Source: [Streptosporangium] indianense (GTDB lineage: Bacteria; Actinomycetota; Actinomycetes; Streptomycetales; Streptomycetaceae). Taken from it: 64,000 nucleotides of DNA. A program made the position numbers and the translations under genes. The stretch lies in the NCBI RefSeq assembly GCF_021474405.1, contig NZ_JAKEIO010000024.1:1-64000 (forward strand). The letters are read 5' to 3'. The notes under the pieces are model-generated. The model was not told where the DNA came from and did not search any database. It worked only from the letters and a program-made list of their open reading frames with translations. Below, in pieces: positions 39,699 through 48,189 of the stretch (positions are counted from its first letter, which is position 1; every line of letters begins with the position of its first letter).

Positions 39699-40661
39699 TC
39701 AGCCCTCCGGAATCTCGAACTTGCTGGTGCGCTGCATACCGGCGGCGCGGCCCTTGCCGGAGATGACCAGGGCCATCTTGCGGCTGGCCTCGTCGATCAT
39801 CTCGTCGCCGAGCATCGCCGAGCCCTTCTTGCCGCCGGCCTCGGACGTGTAGTAGTCGTACGCGTCCAGGATCAGCTCGGCGTGGTCGTAGTCCTCCTGC
39901 GACGGCGAGAAGATCTCGTTGGACGCCTCGACCTGGCCCGGGTGCAGCACCCACTTGCCGTCGAAGCCGAGCGCGGCGGCGCGCTGGGCGACCTCACGGT
40001 AGCCGTCGATGTTGCGGATCTGCAGGTAGGGGCCGTCGATCGCCTGGAGGTTGTTGGCGCGGGCGGCCATAAGGATCTTCATCAGGATGTAGTGGTAGGC
40101 GTCCGCCGGGTAGCCGGGCGGCTGCTCGCCCACGACCAGCGACTTCATGTTGATGGACGCCATGAAGTCGGCCGGGCCGAAGATGATGGTCTCGACGCGC
40201 TGGGACGCCGTCGCGATCTCGTTGACGTTGTTCAGGCCCTGCGCGTTCTCGATCTGCGCCTCGATGCCGATCTTGCCGACCTCGAAGCCCATCGTCTTCT
40301 CGATCTGCGTCAGGAGCAGGTCGAGGGCGACGATCTGCTGCGCGTCCTGGACCTTCGGCAGCATGATGCAGTCGAGGTTCTGGCCGGCGCCCTCCACGAC
40401 GGTGACGACGTCGCGGTAGGTCCACTCGGTCGTCCAGTCGTTGACCCGCACCACGCGCGTCTTGCCGGTCCAGTCGCCCTCGTTGAGGAACTTGACGATG
40501 GTGTGCCGCGCCTCGGGCTTGGCGAGCGGGGCGCACGCGTCCTCCAGGTCGAGGAAGACCTGGTCCGCGGGGAGTCCCTGGGCCTTCTCCAGGAAGCGCG
40601 GGTTCGAGCCCGGTACCGCCAGGCAGGAACGCCGGGGGCGAAGGCGGTTGACCGTGGTCAT
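39699..40661 (-). CDS. HpcH/HpaI-family CoA ester lyase, probably malyl-/methylmalyl-CoA lyase
   Basis: A 320-residue citrate-lyase-beta-like aldolase. Signatures are RSCLAVPGSNPRFLEKA, VFLDLEDACAP (metal-binding Glu/Asp), CIMLPKV, IEAQIENAQGL and HPGQVEASNEIFSP. It would cleave beta-methylmalyl-CoA to glyoxylate and propionyl-CoA and (S)-malyl-CoA to glyoxylate and acetyl-CoA. Its ATG overlaps the last 4 bp of the mutase gene, indicating translational coupling in the ethylmalonyl-CoA operon. Confidence 0.9.
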   Translation of the reverse strand: MTTVNRLRPRRSCLAVPGSNPRFLEKAQGLPADQVFLDLEDACAPLAKPEARHTIVKFLNEGDWTGKTRVVRVNDWTTEWTYRDVVTVVEGAGQNLDCIMLPKVQDAQQIVALDLLLTQIEKTMGFEVGKIGIEAQIENAQGLNNVNEIATASQRVETIIFGPADFMASINMKSLVVGEQPPGYPADAYHYILMKILMAARANNLQAIDGPYLQIRNIDGYREVAQRAAALGFDGKWVLHPGQVEASNEIFSPSQEDYDHAELILDAYDYYTSEAGGKKGSAMLGDEMIDEASRKMALVISGKGRAAGMQRTSKFEIPEG

Positions 40662-42706
40662 GCGGGGACCTCCAGGGGGTCGAGCTTGTTCGCTTTCCGG
40701 ATCTCGTCGACGATGCGGCCGATGATTCCGGTGATGTCGAAGTCCTTCGGGGTGAAGACCGCGGCCACTCCGGCTTCCCTGAGCTGCTCGGCGTCACCAT
40801 TCGGGATGATGCCACCGGCGATCACGGGTATATCTGTGGCACCGGCCACACGCAGCCGTTCGAGGACGTCCGGCACCAGCTGGGCGTGGGAGCCGGACAG
40901 GATGGACAGGCCCACCGCGTGCACGTCCTCGGCGAGGGCCGCGTCCACGATCTGCTCGGGCGTCAGCCGGATGCCCTGGTAGACCACCTCGAAGCCGGCG
41001 TCGCGCGCGCGGACCGCGATCTGCTCGGCGCCGTTGGAGTGACCGTCCAGGCCCGGCTTGCCCACCAGGAAGCGCAGCTTGCCCACGCCCAGGTCCTTGG
41101 CCGTCAGATCCACCTTGCGGCGGACCAGGTCGAGCGCGCTGCCCTCCTCGACGGGCACGGCCACCGGCGCGGAGGAGACACCCGTGGGCGCCCGGAACTC
41201 GCCGAACACCTCGCGCAGCGCCCCGGCCCACTCGCCGGTCGTCACGCCGGCGCGGGCGCACTCCAGGGTGGCCTCCATGAGGTTCTCGTCGCCGCGTGCG
41301 GCCTCCTTCAGCCGCTCCAGGGCCTTGCAGGGCCGCGGGTGGTTGAAGGGCGGCTGGTAGCGGCTGTCGCGCCACTGCTCGAGCGCGGCGACGACCCGGG
41401 CCTCGACCGCCGGGTCCACCGTCTGGATCGCGGTGTCCAGGTCGGCGGTCAGCGGGTTCGGCTCGGTGCCCTCGAAGGCGTTGACACCGATGATCTTCTC
41501 CTGGCCGGACTCGATCCGGCCCCTGCGCTCGGCGTGCGAGGCGACCAGCTGCGACTTGAGGTAGCCGGACTCGACGGCCGCCATCGCGCCGCCCATCTCC
41601 TGGATGCGCTCGATCTCGGCGAACGCGGCCTCGACCAGCTGCTCCACCTTCGCCTCGATCACCTTCGAGCCCTCGAAGATGTCCTCGTACTCCAGCAGGT
41701 CGCTCTCGTACGCCAGCACCTGCTGGATGCGCAGCGACCACTGCTGGTCCCAGGGGCGGGGCAGACCCAGGGCCTCGTTCCAGGCCGGCAGCTGCACGGC
41801 ACGCGCGCGGGCGTCCTTGGAGAGCGTGACGGCCAGCATCTCCAGGACGATCCGCTGGACGTTGTTCTCCGGCTGCGCCTCCGTCAAGCCCAGGGAGTTG
41901 ACCTGGACGCCGTAGCGGAAGCGGCGCTGCTTGGGGTTCTCGATGCCGTACCGCTCGCGGGTGATGCGGTCCCAGATGCGGCCGAACGCCCGCATCTTGC
42001 ACATCTCCTCGATGAAGCGGACGCCTGCGTTCACGAAGAACGAGATGCGTGCCACGACATCGCCCATGCGCTCCTGCGGCACCTGGCCGGAGTCGCGCAC
42101 GGCGTCCAGGACGGCGATCGCGGTGGACATCGCGTACGCGATCTCCTGGACCGGCGTGGCGCCCGCCTCCTGCAGGTGGTAGCTGCAGATGTTGATCGGG
42201 TTCCACTTCGGGATGTGGGAGACCGTGTACGCGATCATGTCCGTCGTCAGGCGCAGGCTCGGCCCCGGCGGGAAGACGTGCGTCCCGCGGGACAGGTACT
42301 CCTTGACGATGTCGTTCTGGGTCGTGCCCTGGAGCTTGGTGATGTCCGCGCCCTGCTCCTCGGCGACGACCTGGTAGAGCGCCAGCAGCCACATGGCGGT
42401 GGCGTTGATCGTCATCGAGGTGTTCATCTGTTCCAGGGGGATGTCCTGGAACAGCCGGCGCATGTCACCGACGTGCGCGATCGGCACGCCGACCCGGCCG
42501 ACCTCGCCGCGGGCGAGGACGTGGTCGGAGTCGTAGCCGGTCTGCGTCGGCAGGTCGAACGCCACCGACAGACCTGTCTGGCCCTTGGCGAGGTTGCGCC
42601 GGTACAGCTCGTTGGACGCCTCGGCCGTGGAGTGACCGGCGTAGGTGCGCATGAGCCACGGCCGGTCCTTCTCCCGCTTGCCTTCGGCGGGCTGACGCTC
42701 AGTCAT
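40658..42706 (-). CDS. meaA: ethylmalonyl-CoA mutase (B12-dependent, MeaA)
   Basis: A 682-residue coenzyme-B12 mutase in one chain: a TIM-barrel substrate domain (residues about 10-510, with [20 protein letters not shown] and [17 protein letters not shown]) and a C-terminal cobalamin domain with the DxHxxG motif ([10 protein letters not shown], His ligand H556) and [14 protein letters not shown]. The fused single-chain layout and the adjacent ccr gene identify the ethylmalonyl-CoA rather than methylmalonyl-CoA branch. The TIM-barrel domain starts directly at RTYAGHST, without the long N-terminal extension of methylmalonyl-CoA mutase large subunits. Confidence 0.93.
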   Translation of the reverse strand: MTERQPAEGKREKDRPWLMRTYAGHSTAEASNELYRRNLAKGQTGLSVAFDLPTQTGYDSDHVLARGEVGRVGVPIAHVGDMRRLFQDIPLEQMNTSMTINATAMWLLALYQVVAEEQGADITKLQGTTQNDIVKEYLSRGTHVFPPGPSLRLTTDMIAYTVSHIPKWNPINICSYHLQEAGATPVQEIAYAMSTAIAVLDAVRDSGQVPQERMGDVVARISFFVNAGVRFIEEMCKMRAFGRIWDRITRERYGIENPKQRRFRYGVQVNSLGLTEAQPENNVQRIVLEMLAVTLSKDARARAVQLPAWNEALGLPRPWDQQWSLRIQQVLAYESDLLEYEDIFEGSKVIEAKVEQLVEAAFAEIERIQEMGGAMAAVESGYLKSQLVASHAERRGRIESGQEKIIGVNAFEGTEPNPLTADLDTAIQTVDPAVEARVVAALEQWRDSRYQPPFNHPRPCKALERLKEAARGDENLMEATLECARAGVTTGEWAGALREVFGEFRAPTGVSSAPVAVPVEEGSALDLVRRKVDLTAKDLGVGKLRFLVGKPGLDGHSNGAEQIAVRARDAGFEVVYQGIRLTPEQIVDAALAEDVHAVGLSILSGSHAQLVPDVLERLRVAGATDIPVIAGGIIPNGDAEQLREAGVAAVFTPKDFDITGIIGRIVDEIRKANKLDPLEVPA

Positions 42707-42716
42707 TCAGCGCTCC

Positions 42717-44060
42717 TCAGATGTTCCGGAAGCGGTTGATGGCGTCGATGTGCCGGGCGCGCTTCTCCTGGTCGCGCACGCCCAGGCCCTCCTCGGGGGA
42801 CATGCAGAGCACGCCGACCTTGCCCTGGTGGAGGTTGCGGTGCACGTCGAAGGCGGCCTGGCCGGTGTCCTCCAGGGAGTACACCTTCGACAGGGTGGGG
42901 TGGATCTTGCCCTTCGCGATGAGCCGGTTGGCCTCCCAGGCCTCGCGGTAGTTGGCGAAGTGCGAACCGATGATCCGCTTCAGCGACATCCACAGGTAGC
43001 GGTTGTCGTACTCGTGCATGTAGCCCGAGGTCGAGGCGCAGGTGGTGATGGTGCCGCCCTTGCGCGTGACGAAGACGCTCGCGCCGAAGGTCTCACGGCC
43101 GGGGTGCTCGAAGACGATGTCGATGTCCTCGCCGCCGGTGAGTTCGCGGATGCGCTTGCCGAAGCGCTTCCACTCCTTGGGGTCCTGGGTGTTCTCGTCC
43201 TTCCAGAACTTGTAGCCCTCGGCGTTGCGGTCGATGATCGCCTCGGCGCCCATCGCGCGGCAGATGTCCGCCTTCTGGTCGCTGGAGACGACACAGATCG
43301 GGTTGGCGCCGCCGGCCAGCGCGAACTGGGTGGCGTAGGAGCCGAGTCCGCCGCTCGCGCCCCAGATCAGGACGTTGTCGCCCTGCTTCATGCCGGCGCC
43401 GTTGCGGGAGACCAGCTGCCGGTAGGCGGTGGAGTTGACCAGACCGGGGGCGGCGGCCTCCTCCCACGACAGGTGGTCGGGCTTGGGCATCAGCTGGTTG
43501 GACTTGACCAGGGCGATCTCGGCGAGGCCGCCGAAGTTGGTCTCGAAGCCCCAGATGCGCTGCTCGGGGTCGAGCATCGTGTCGTTGTGGCCGTCGCTGG
43601 ACTCCAGCTCGACGGACAGGCAGTGCGCGACGACCTCGTCGCCGGGCCGCCAGGCGTTGACGCCCGGGCCGGTGCGCAGCACGACGCCCGCGAGGTCGGA
43701 GCCGATGATGTGGTACGGCAGGTCGTGGCGCTTGGCCAGCTCGCTGGTGCGGCCGTAGCGCTCCAGGAACCCGAAGGTGGACAGGGGCTCGAAGATCGAG
43801 GTCCACACCGAGTTGTAGTTCACCGACGAGGCCATGACGGCCACCAGGGCCTCGCCCGGGCCGAGCTCGGGCAGCGGCACCTCGTCCAGGTGGATCGACT
43901 TGCGCGGGTCCTTCTCGCGGGTCGTCATGCCCGCGAACATCTCCGTCTCGTCCTTGTGCACGGTGATCGCGCGGTACGACTCGGGGAGCTGGAGGGCGGC
44001 GAAGTCCTCCGACGTGGAGTCGGGCGACTGGATCGCGGCCAGGATGTCCTTAACGGTCAC
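42717..44060 (-). CDS. ccr: crotonyl-CoA carboxylase/reductase
   Basis: A 447-residue NADPH-dependent reductive carboxylase of the medium-chain dehydrogenase superfamily, converting crotonyl-CoA and CO2 to ethylmalonyl-CoA. The Rossmann motif is LIWGASGGLGSYATQFA. N83, F172, E173 and H367 correspond to the CO2-binding residues described for the Kitasatospora enzyme, allowing for a 2-residue offset. GTG 44060 has GGAGG 9-10 nt upstream. It is the first gene of the operon, with a leader of about 190 nt after a candidate promoter at 44258-44286. It also supplies alkylmalonyl-CoA extender units for polyketides. Confidence 0.95.
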   Translation of the reverse strand: MTVKDILAAIQSPDSTSEDFAALQLPESYRAITVHKDETEMFAGMTTREKDPRKSIHLDEVPLPELGPGEALVAVMASSVNYNSVWTSIFEPLSTFGFLERYGRTSELAKRHDLPYHIIGSDLAGVVLRTGPGVNAWRPGDEVVAHCLSVELESSDGHNDTMLDPEQRIWGFETNFGGLAEIALVKSNQLMPKPDHLSWEEAAAPGLVNSTAYRQLVSRNGAGMKQGDNVLIWGASGGLGSYATQFALAGGANPICVVSSDQKADICRAMGAEAIIDRNAEGYKFWKDENTQDPKEWKRFGKRIRELTGGEDIDIVFEHPGRETFGASVFVTRKGGTITTCASTSGYMHEYDNRYLWMSLKRIIGSHFANYREAWEANRLIAKGKIHPTLSKVYSLEDTGQAAFDVHRNLHQGKVGVLCMSPEEGLGVRDQEKRARHIDAINRFRNI

Positions 44061-44257
44061 GGTGTTGCCTCCGGCGGTGAGCGCCCTGAGGGAGGGGCGC
44101 CGATGGGTTCGTCGGTGCTGCTGAGGGTTGAGGGTGTGCCGTCGGTTCGGCGGTGGTGCTGATCGGCAGCGCTTGGTGGCGCGGGAGGTTGCCTGTGACG
44201 CAGGCGTCCGGGCGTGCAGGCGGGTTCGGCCTGCCGGGACGTCGTCCGGACTCCTTC

Positions 44258-44299
44258 AACGTATGACACCGCGTGTCACCCCGCAAGGCACTGAGTGCC
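44258..44299 (-). promoter_or_regulatory. ccr-operon promoter with two palindromic operators
   Basis: Read on the minus strand, TTGCGG (44281-44286) and TACGTT (44258-44263) are 17 bp apart. The spacer contains the perfect palindrome TGACAC-CGC-GTGTCA (44264-44278), and immediately upstream of the -35 lies GGCACT-G-AGTGCC (44287-44299). An 8-bp TTACGTAA palindrome follows at 44324-44331. This is the classic geometry for TetR-type repression, and a TetR gene lies directly upstream. The 44061-44257 leader shows no cobalamin riboswitch motif that I can recognise. Confidence 0.5.
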
Positions 44300-44397
44300 A
44301 GAACTTGGCCTCAGATGAAATCTTTACGTAACAAATGAGCGATGATCGATCGAACGGGCTCGGCAAGGGCCTGCAAAACGGCCTCTGACATGCCAAA

Positions 44398-44421
44398 ACG
44401 GCCACCCCGAAGGGTGGCCGT
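44398..44421 (-). terminator. terminator downstream of tetR
   Basis: ACGGCCACCC (44398-44407) and GGGTGGCCGT (44412-44421) form a perfect 10-bp stem with a CGAA loop. On the minus strand it is followed by TTTTGG, a short U-tract, 20 bp after the tetR stop at 44442. Confidence 0.85.
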
Positions 44422-44441
44422 CATCACAGTGCCGGGGAGGC

Positions 44442-45251
44442 TCAGCGCTCCTTGAGCGCCTGCTCGATGGTCCGCATGACCTCGTCCAGCGGGGCGTCGG
44501 TGCGGGCGACGGTCACCAGTACCTCGCCCTGCGCCGAGGCGGTGGCCACGGCCGGCTGTGGTTCCGTGGAGCGTCCGGCGCCGATGCCCGTGCCGAACGT
44601 CTTGCGCACGATCGAGAAGGCGTGGTCCAGCTGCGCCTCCACGTCGCCCTGGCCGCCCGCACGCAGCCAGCGCCGCAGCACGTGGTTGTGGGCCGTGACG
44701 ACCGCGGACGCGGCGACCTCCGCCAGCAGCGGATCGTCGTTGGCGTCGTCGGCGTGCGCCCGCTCGTCGAAGTGGCCGAGGAGATAGCGAGTGAAGAGGC
44801 GCTCGTAGCGGGCCACCGACGCGATCTCCGCCTCGCGCAGCGTGGGCACCTCACGCGTCAGCTTGTAGCGGGCGACCGAGATCTCCGGCCGGGCCGCGTA
44901 CATCCGCATGACTTCCTTGATGCCGCGGCACACCGTGTCGAGCGGATGCTCGTGCGCGGGCGCGGCGTTGAGCACCGCCTCGGCGCGGATCAGGGTGTCG
45001 TCGTGGTCGGGGAAGATCGCCTCTTCCTTGGAGCGGAAGTGGCGGAAGAACGTGCGGCGGGCGACGCCGGCCTGGGCCGCGATCTCGTCGACGGTGGTCG
45101 CCTCGTACCCCTTGCTCGCGAACAGCTCCATCGCTGCGGCCGCCAGTTCCCGGCGCATCTTGAGCCGCTGGGCGGCTGCGCGCGAGCCGGCGGCACTCTC
45201 CGGCGCGTCGGTCGTAGCGGGTGTACGTGAGGACTTGGCGGGCTGGGGCAT
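44442..45251 (-). CDS. TetR-family transcriptional regulator
   Basis: A 269-residue regulator. The N-terminal helix-turn-helix is clear (RRELAAAAMELFASKGYEAT, AQAGVARRTFFRHFRSKEEA), followed by an all-helical ligand domain and an unusually long C-terminal tail (about 60 residues from RSTEPQPAVATASAQGEVLV onward) beyond the usual 190-220 residue length. ATG 45251 was chosen; ATG 45269 is possible. It lies directly upstream of the ccr operon on the same strand but is separated by its own terminator. It is the prime candidate to bind the palindromes at the ccr promoter. Confidence 0.9.
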   Translation of the reverse strand: MPQPAKSSRTPATTDAPESAAGSRAAAQRLKMRRELAAAAMELFASKGYEATTVDEIAAQAGVARRTFFRHFRSKEEAIFPDHDDTLIRAEAVLNAAPAHEHPLDTVCRGIKEVMRMYAARPEISVARYKLTREVPTLREAEIASVARYERLFTRYLLGHFDERAHADDANDDPLLAEVAASAVVTAHNHVLRRWLRAGGQGDVEAQLDHAFSIVRKTFGTGIGAGRSTEPQPAVATASAQGEVLVTVARTDAPLDEVMRTIEQALKER

Positions 45252-45411
45252 GCCCTGAACGTACTGCATGTGCGCAGCTCGCCGCGCATGGCCCGGTTCT
45301 TCCCCGGTGCCCGGGGGCGGGGGAGGGGCGGACCGGCCGGCCGGGTGGAACCGGTCCGGGCCGAGCAGGCCGCCCCACTCCGCGCCGGACCGGAACCAGT
45401 CGCCGGGACGC

Positions 45412-47217
45412 TCAGCGCTTGGCATATTCGCGGAAGCCACGGCCGGTCTTGCGGCCGAGGCAGCCCGCGGCCACCAGGTGCTCCAGCAACGGCGCCGGGG
45501 CGAGCCCCGGGTCGCGGAACTCGCGGTGCAGGACCTTCTCGATGGCGAGCGAGACGTCCAGCCCGACCACGTCCAGCAGCTCGAAGGGGCCCATCGGGTA
45601 GCCGCCGCCCAGCTTCATCGCCGCGTCGATGTCGTCGAGCGAGGCATAGTGCTCCTCGACCATCTTGATCGCGTTGTTCAGGTACGGGAAGAGCAGCGCG
45701 TTCACGATGAAGCCGGCCCGGTCACCGCAGTCGACCGGGTGCTTCCTGATCCGGGCGCACACCTCGCGGACCGTGGCGTGCACGTCGTCGGCGGTCAGGA
45801 CCGTGCGGACGACCTCGACCAGCTTCATGGCCGGCGCCGGGTTGAAGAAGTGCATCCCGATCACGTCCTGCGGGCGCGAGGTGGCCCGGGCGCAGGCGAC
45901 GACCGGCAGTGAGGAGGTCGTGGTGGCCAGGATCGCGCCGGGCTTGCAGACCTTGTCCAGCGCCGCGAACAGCTGCCGCTTGACCTCCAGGTCCTCCGCG
46001 ACCGCCTCCACGGCCAGGTCGACACCGGCGAAGTCCTCGTAGGTGCCCGTGGCCGTGATGCGGTCCAGGGTCTCGGCGGCCGCCTCGGCGGTCATCCGGC
46101 CCTTGTCCACCGAGCGGGACAGCGACTTGCCGATCCGGGCCTTCGCGGTCTGCGCCTTCTCCGCGGTGCGGGCGGCGAGGACCACCTCGTACCCGGCCTT
46201 GGCGAAGACCTCGGCGATACCGGAGGCCATGGTGCCCGAACCGGCGACACCGACCGAGCGGACCTCCCGCCCGGGGACCAGGTCGCCGCCCTCCAGCGGG
46301 GTCAGCGCGTCCCGCACGACGACCGCGCTGCCCGGCGCCTCGTACGTGTAGAAGCCGCGCCCCGCCTTGCGGCCCGTCAGACCCGCCTCGCTGAGCTGCT
46401 TGAGGATCGGGGCCGGGGCGTGCAGCCGGTCACGGGAGGCGGCGTACATGGCCTCCAGGACCGTGCGCGCGGTGTCGACGCCGATCAGGTCGAGCAGGGC
46501 CAGCGGACCCATGGGCAGCCCGCAGCCCAGCCGCATCGCGGCGTCGATGTCCTCGCGGGAGGCGTACTTCGCCTCGTACATCGCGGCCGCCTGGTTGAGG
46601 TAGCCGAACAGCAGACCGTCCGCGACGAAGCCGGGCCGGTCGCCGACCGCGACGGGCTCCTTGCCCAGGTCGAGCGCCAGATCGGTGACCGCCGTGACGG
46701 CCGCCGGCGCGGTCAGCACCGAGGAGACGACCTCGACGAGCTTCATGGCCGGTGCGGGGTTGAAGAAGTGCAGGCCCAGCACCCGCTCGGGGCGAGAGGA
46801 GTCCGCGGCCAGCCGGGTCACGGACAGGGCGTTGGTGCCGGTCGCAAGGATCGTCTCCGGGCGCACGATCCCGTCGAGCTCCCGGAAGATCTGCTGCTTG
46901 ATCTCGTACGACTCCGGGGCCACCTCGATGACCAGGTCGGCGTCGGCCGCGGAACGCAGGTCGGCGGAGGTGCTGACGCGGCCGAGGATCCCGGCGCGCT
47001 CCTGCTCGGTCAGCCGCCCGCGCTCGACGCCGCGGGCGGTGGAGGCCTCCAGCGCGGCGACGCACTTCGCGGCCTGGGCCTCGCTGATGTCGATGCCGAC
47101 GACCGTGCGGCCGGCCTGGGCGAGGACCTCGGCGATGCCGGTGCCCATCGTGCCGAGGCCGACGACGGCGACGGTCCGCAGCGGGGACAGGGACGGGTCG
47201 GAAAGGGGAGTGGCCAT
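45412..47217 (-). CDS. tandem-fused 3-hydroxyacyl-CoA (3-hydroxybutyryl-CoA) dehydrogenase
   Basis: A 601-residue protein made of two complete, homologous 3-hydroxyacyl-CoA dehydrogenase units (residues about 12-300 and 315-601). Each has a Rossmann motif (GLGTMGTGIAEV; GSGTMASGIAEV), the HFFNPAPAMKLVEVV catalytic segment and a C-terminal substrate-binding domain (GCGLPMGPLALLDLIG; GGGYPMGPFELLDVVG). The first unit ends its second strand with GIDIS (Asp, NAD-type), the second with LAARTAEK (no Asp, NADP-like). It would interconvert acetoacetyl-CoA and 3-hydroxybutyryl-CoA, supplying crotonyl-CoA for Ccr. ATG 47217 was chosen over the longer open frame. Confidence 0.92.
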   Translation of the reverse strand: MATPLSDPSLSPLRTVAVVGLGTMGTGIAEVLAQAGRTVVGIDISEAQAAKCVAALEASTARGVERGRLTEQERAGILGRVSTSADLRSAADADLVIEVAPESYEIKQQIFRELDGIVRPETILATGTNALSVTRLAADSSRPERVLGLHFFNPAPAMKLVEVVSSVLTAPAAVTAVTDLALDLGKEPVAVGDRPGFVADGLLFGYLNQAAAMYEAKYASREDIDAAMRLGCGLPMGPLALLDLIGVDTARTVLEAMYAASRDRLHAPAPILKQLSEAGLTGRKAGRGFYTYEAPGSAVVVRDALTPLEGGDLVPGREVRSVGVAGSGTMASGIAEVFAKAGYEVVLAARTAEKAQTAKARIGKSLSRSVDKGRMTAEAAAETLDRITATGTYEDFAGVDLAVEAVAEDLEVKRQLFAALDKVCKPGAILATTTSSLPVVACARATSRPQDVIGMHFFNPAPAMKLVEVVRTVLTADDVHATVREVCARIRKHPVDCGDRAGFIVNALLFPYLNNAIKMVEEHYASLDDIDAAMKLGGGYPMGPFELLDVVGLDVSLAIEKVLHREFRDPGLAPAPLLEHLVAAGCLGRKTGRGFREYAKR

Positions 47218-47506
47218 CGCGGGACTCCAGGATGAGGGTGACGACGGGGAACGCGCTCCGGGTGCGCCGGAGGCGGCCCGGCAGGGGCCGGACCACGGGC
47301 GCACCGGGTGCGTGGTGAAGTGCGGGTGTTGACCGGGCTGCTAAGCGCACACGCCCGGTGCCGCGCCGCGGGCGTGCACACGCCCGGGGTGAACGGCGGA
47401 TCCGACCGGCCCTGTCCCGGGGCCGAGCCGTACTGCGGTACCTGAGGCACCGAACCGACTGCTCCCGCGACAGCCGCGTCACCAGACCGCCGCGAGGAAT
47501 GCGAGT

Positions 47507-47543
47507 GGGTAACTCGCTCGTCTGAGCTTAACTGGCGGGTAAC
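47507..47543. promoter_or_regulatory. GGGTAAC direct repeats in the divergent dehydrogenase/HEAT-protein gap
   Basis: GGGTAAC occurs at 47507-47513 and 47537-47543, exactly 30 bp apart; the first lies in the small palindrome GAGT-GGGTA-ACTC (47503-47515). The surrounding gap (47218-47611, 394 bp) separates divergent genes and also contains CACACGCCCGG twice (47348-47358 and 47377-47387). Same-face spacing suggests a regulator binding site. No small gene is seen. Confidence 0.35.
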
Positions 47544-47611
47544 GAGCGCGCCAGCCCTCGTCTTTGTGATGTACGTCCCGCCCGGCTCCTCACGCCCCTA
47601 ACCTCTGATTC

Positions 47612-48187
47612 ATGGACGAAGAGTTGCGATCACTCACGGAGCGCTTACGGCGGGAGTCGGGGGCCTCGCCCGCGTTCGAGCGGCTCGCGGTGACCGACGA
47701 CCCCGACGCCCTGGCGGCGGTGCTGACCGAACCCGGGCAGCCCCTGTGGGCGCGGGAGCTGGCCGCGTTCCGGCTGGGACTGGCGCAGGACCGGCGGGCG
47801 TTCGAGGCGCTGGTGCTGCTGCTCAACCACCGCGACCCCCCGCGCTGCGCCTCCGCCGCCCACGCCCTGGCCCGGCTCGGCGACCCGCGCACCGCCCGCG
47901 CGGCCGCCGCCCTCGCCACCAACGAACTGCGCGTCGCCTACGCCCTGCACCCGGTACGGCTCCTGGTCGAACTGCGCGCGCCCGAGGCGGTGCCCGCGCT
48001 GATCACCACACTCCGGCGGCGGCTGCGCCCGCACGACCCGTACCGCCGCGTGGCCCTCGCCTGCGTGGACGGGCTCGGCACACTGGGCGACGTCCGGGCC
48101 GGGCCCGTGCTCAACGAGGCCCTCGCGCACCCGGCGCTGGCCGAGGCGGCGGTGCGGGCACTGGGGCGGATCCCGAAGCAGAGGTGA
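47612..48187 (+). CDS. HEAT-repeat protein with a TTA leucine codon
   Basis: A 191-residue all-helical protein with about four HEAT-like repeats (AFEALVLLLNHRDPPRCASA, AAHALARLGDP, EAVPALITTLRRRL, ACVDGLGTLGDVRAGPVLNE). Such repeats mediate protein-protein contacts; no enzymatic residues are visible. Codon 12 (47645-47647) is TTA, the rare leucine codon read by the bldA tRNA in streptomycetes, so translation may be limited to late growth or development. It is the only in-frame TTA I found among the genes of this window. Its stop is 2 bp from that of the convergent GNAT gene. Confidence 0.85.
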   Translation: MDEELRSLTERLRRESGASPAFERLAVTDDPDALAAVLTEPGQPLWARELAAFRLGLAQDRRAFEALVLLLNHRDPPRCASAAHALARLGDPRTARAAAALATNELRVAYALHPVRLLVELRAPEAVPALITTLRRRLRPHDPYRRVALACVDGLGTLGDVRAGPVLNEALAHPALAEAAVRALGRIPKQR

Positions 48188-48189
48188 GA

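Noticed and set aside
44061-44257. Possible cobalamin riboswitch in the ccr leader, because meaA in the operon needs B12
   Set aside because: I could not find a B12-box-like conserved core or the usual receptor stem in this leader; a covariance-model search would decide.
44057-44269. A 70-codon open frame in the ccr leader starting at GTG 44269
   Set aside because: Its start codon lies within the proposed promoter spacer and the peptide is Pro/Ser/Thr-rich without features.
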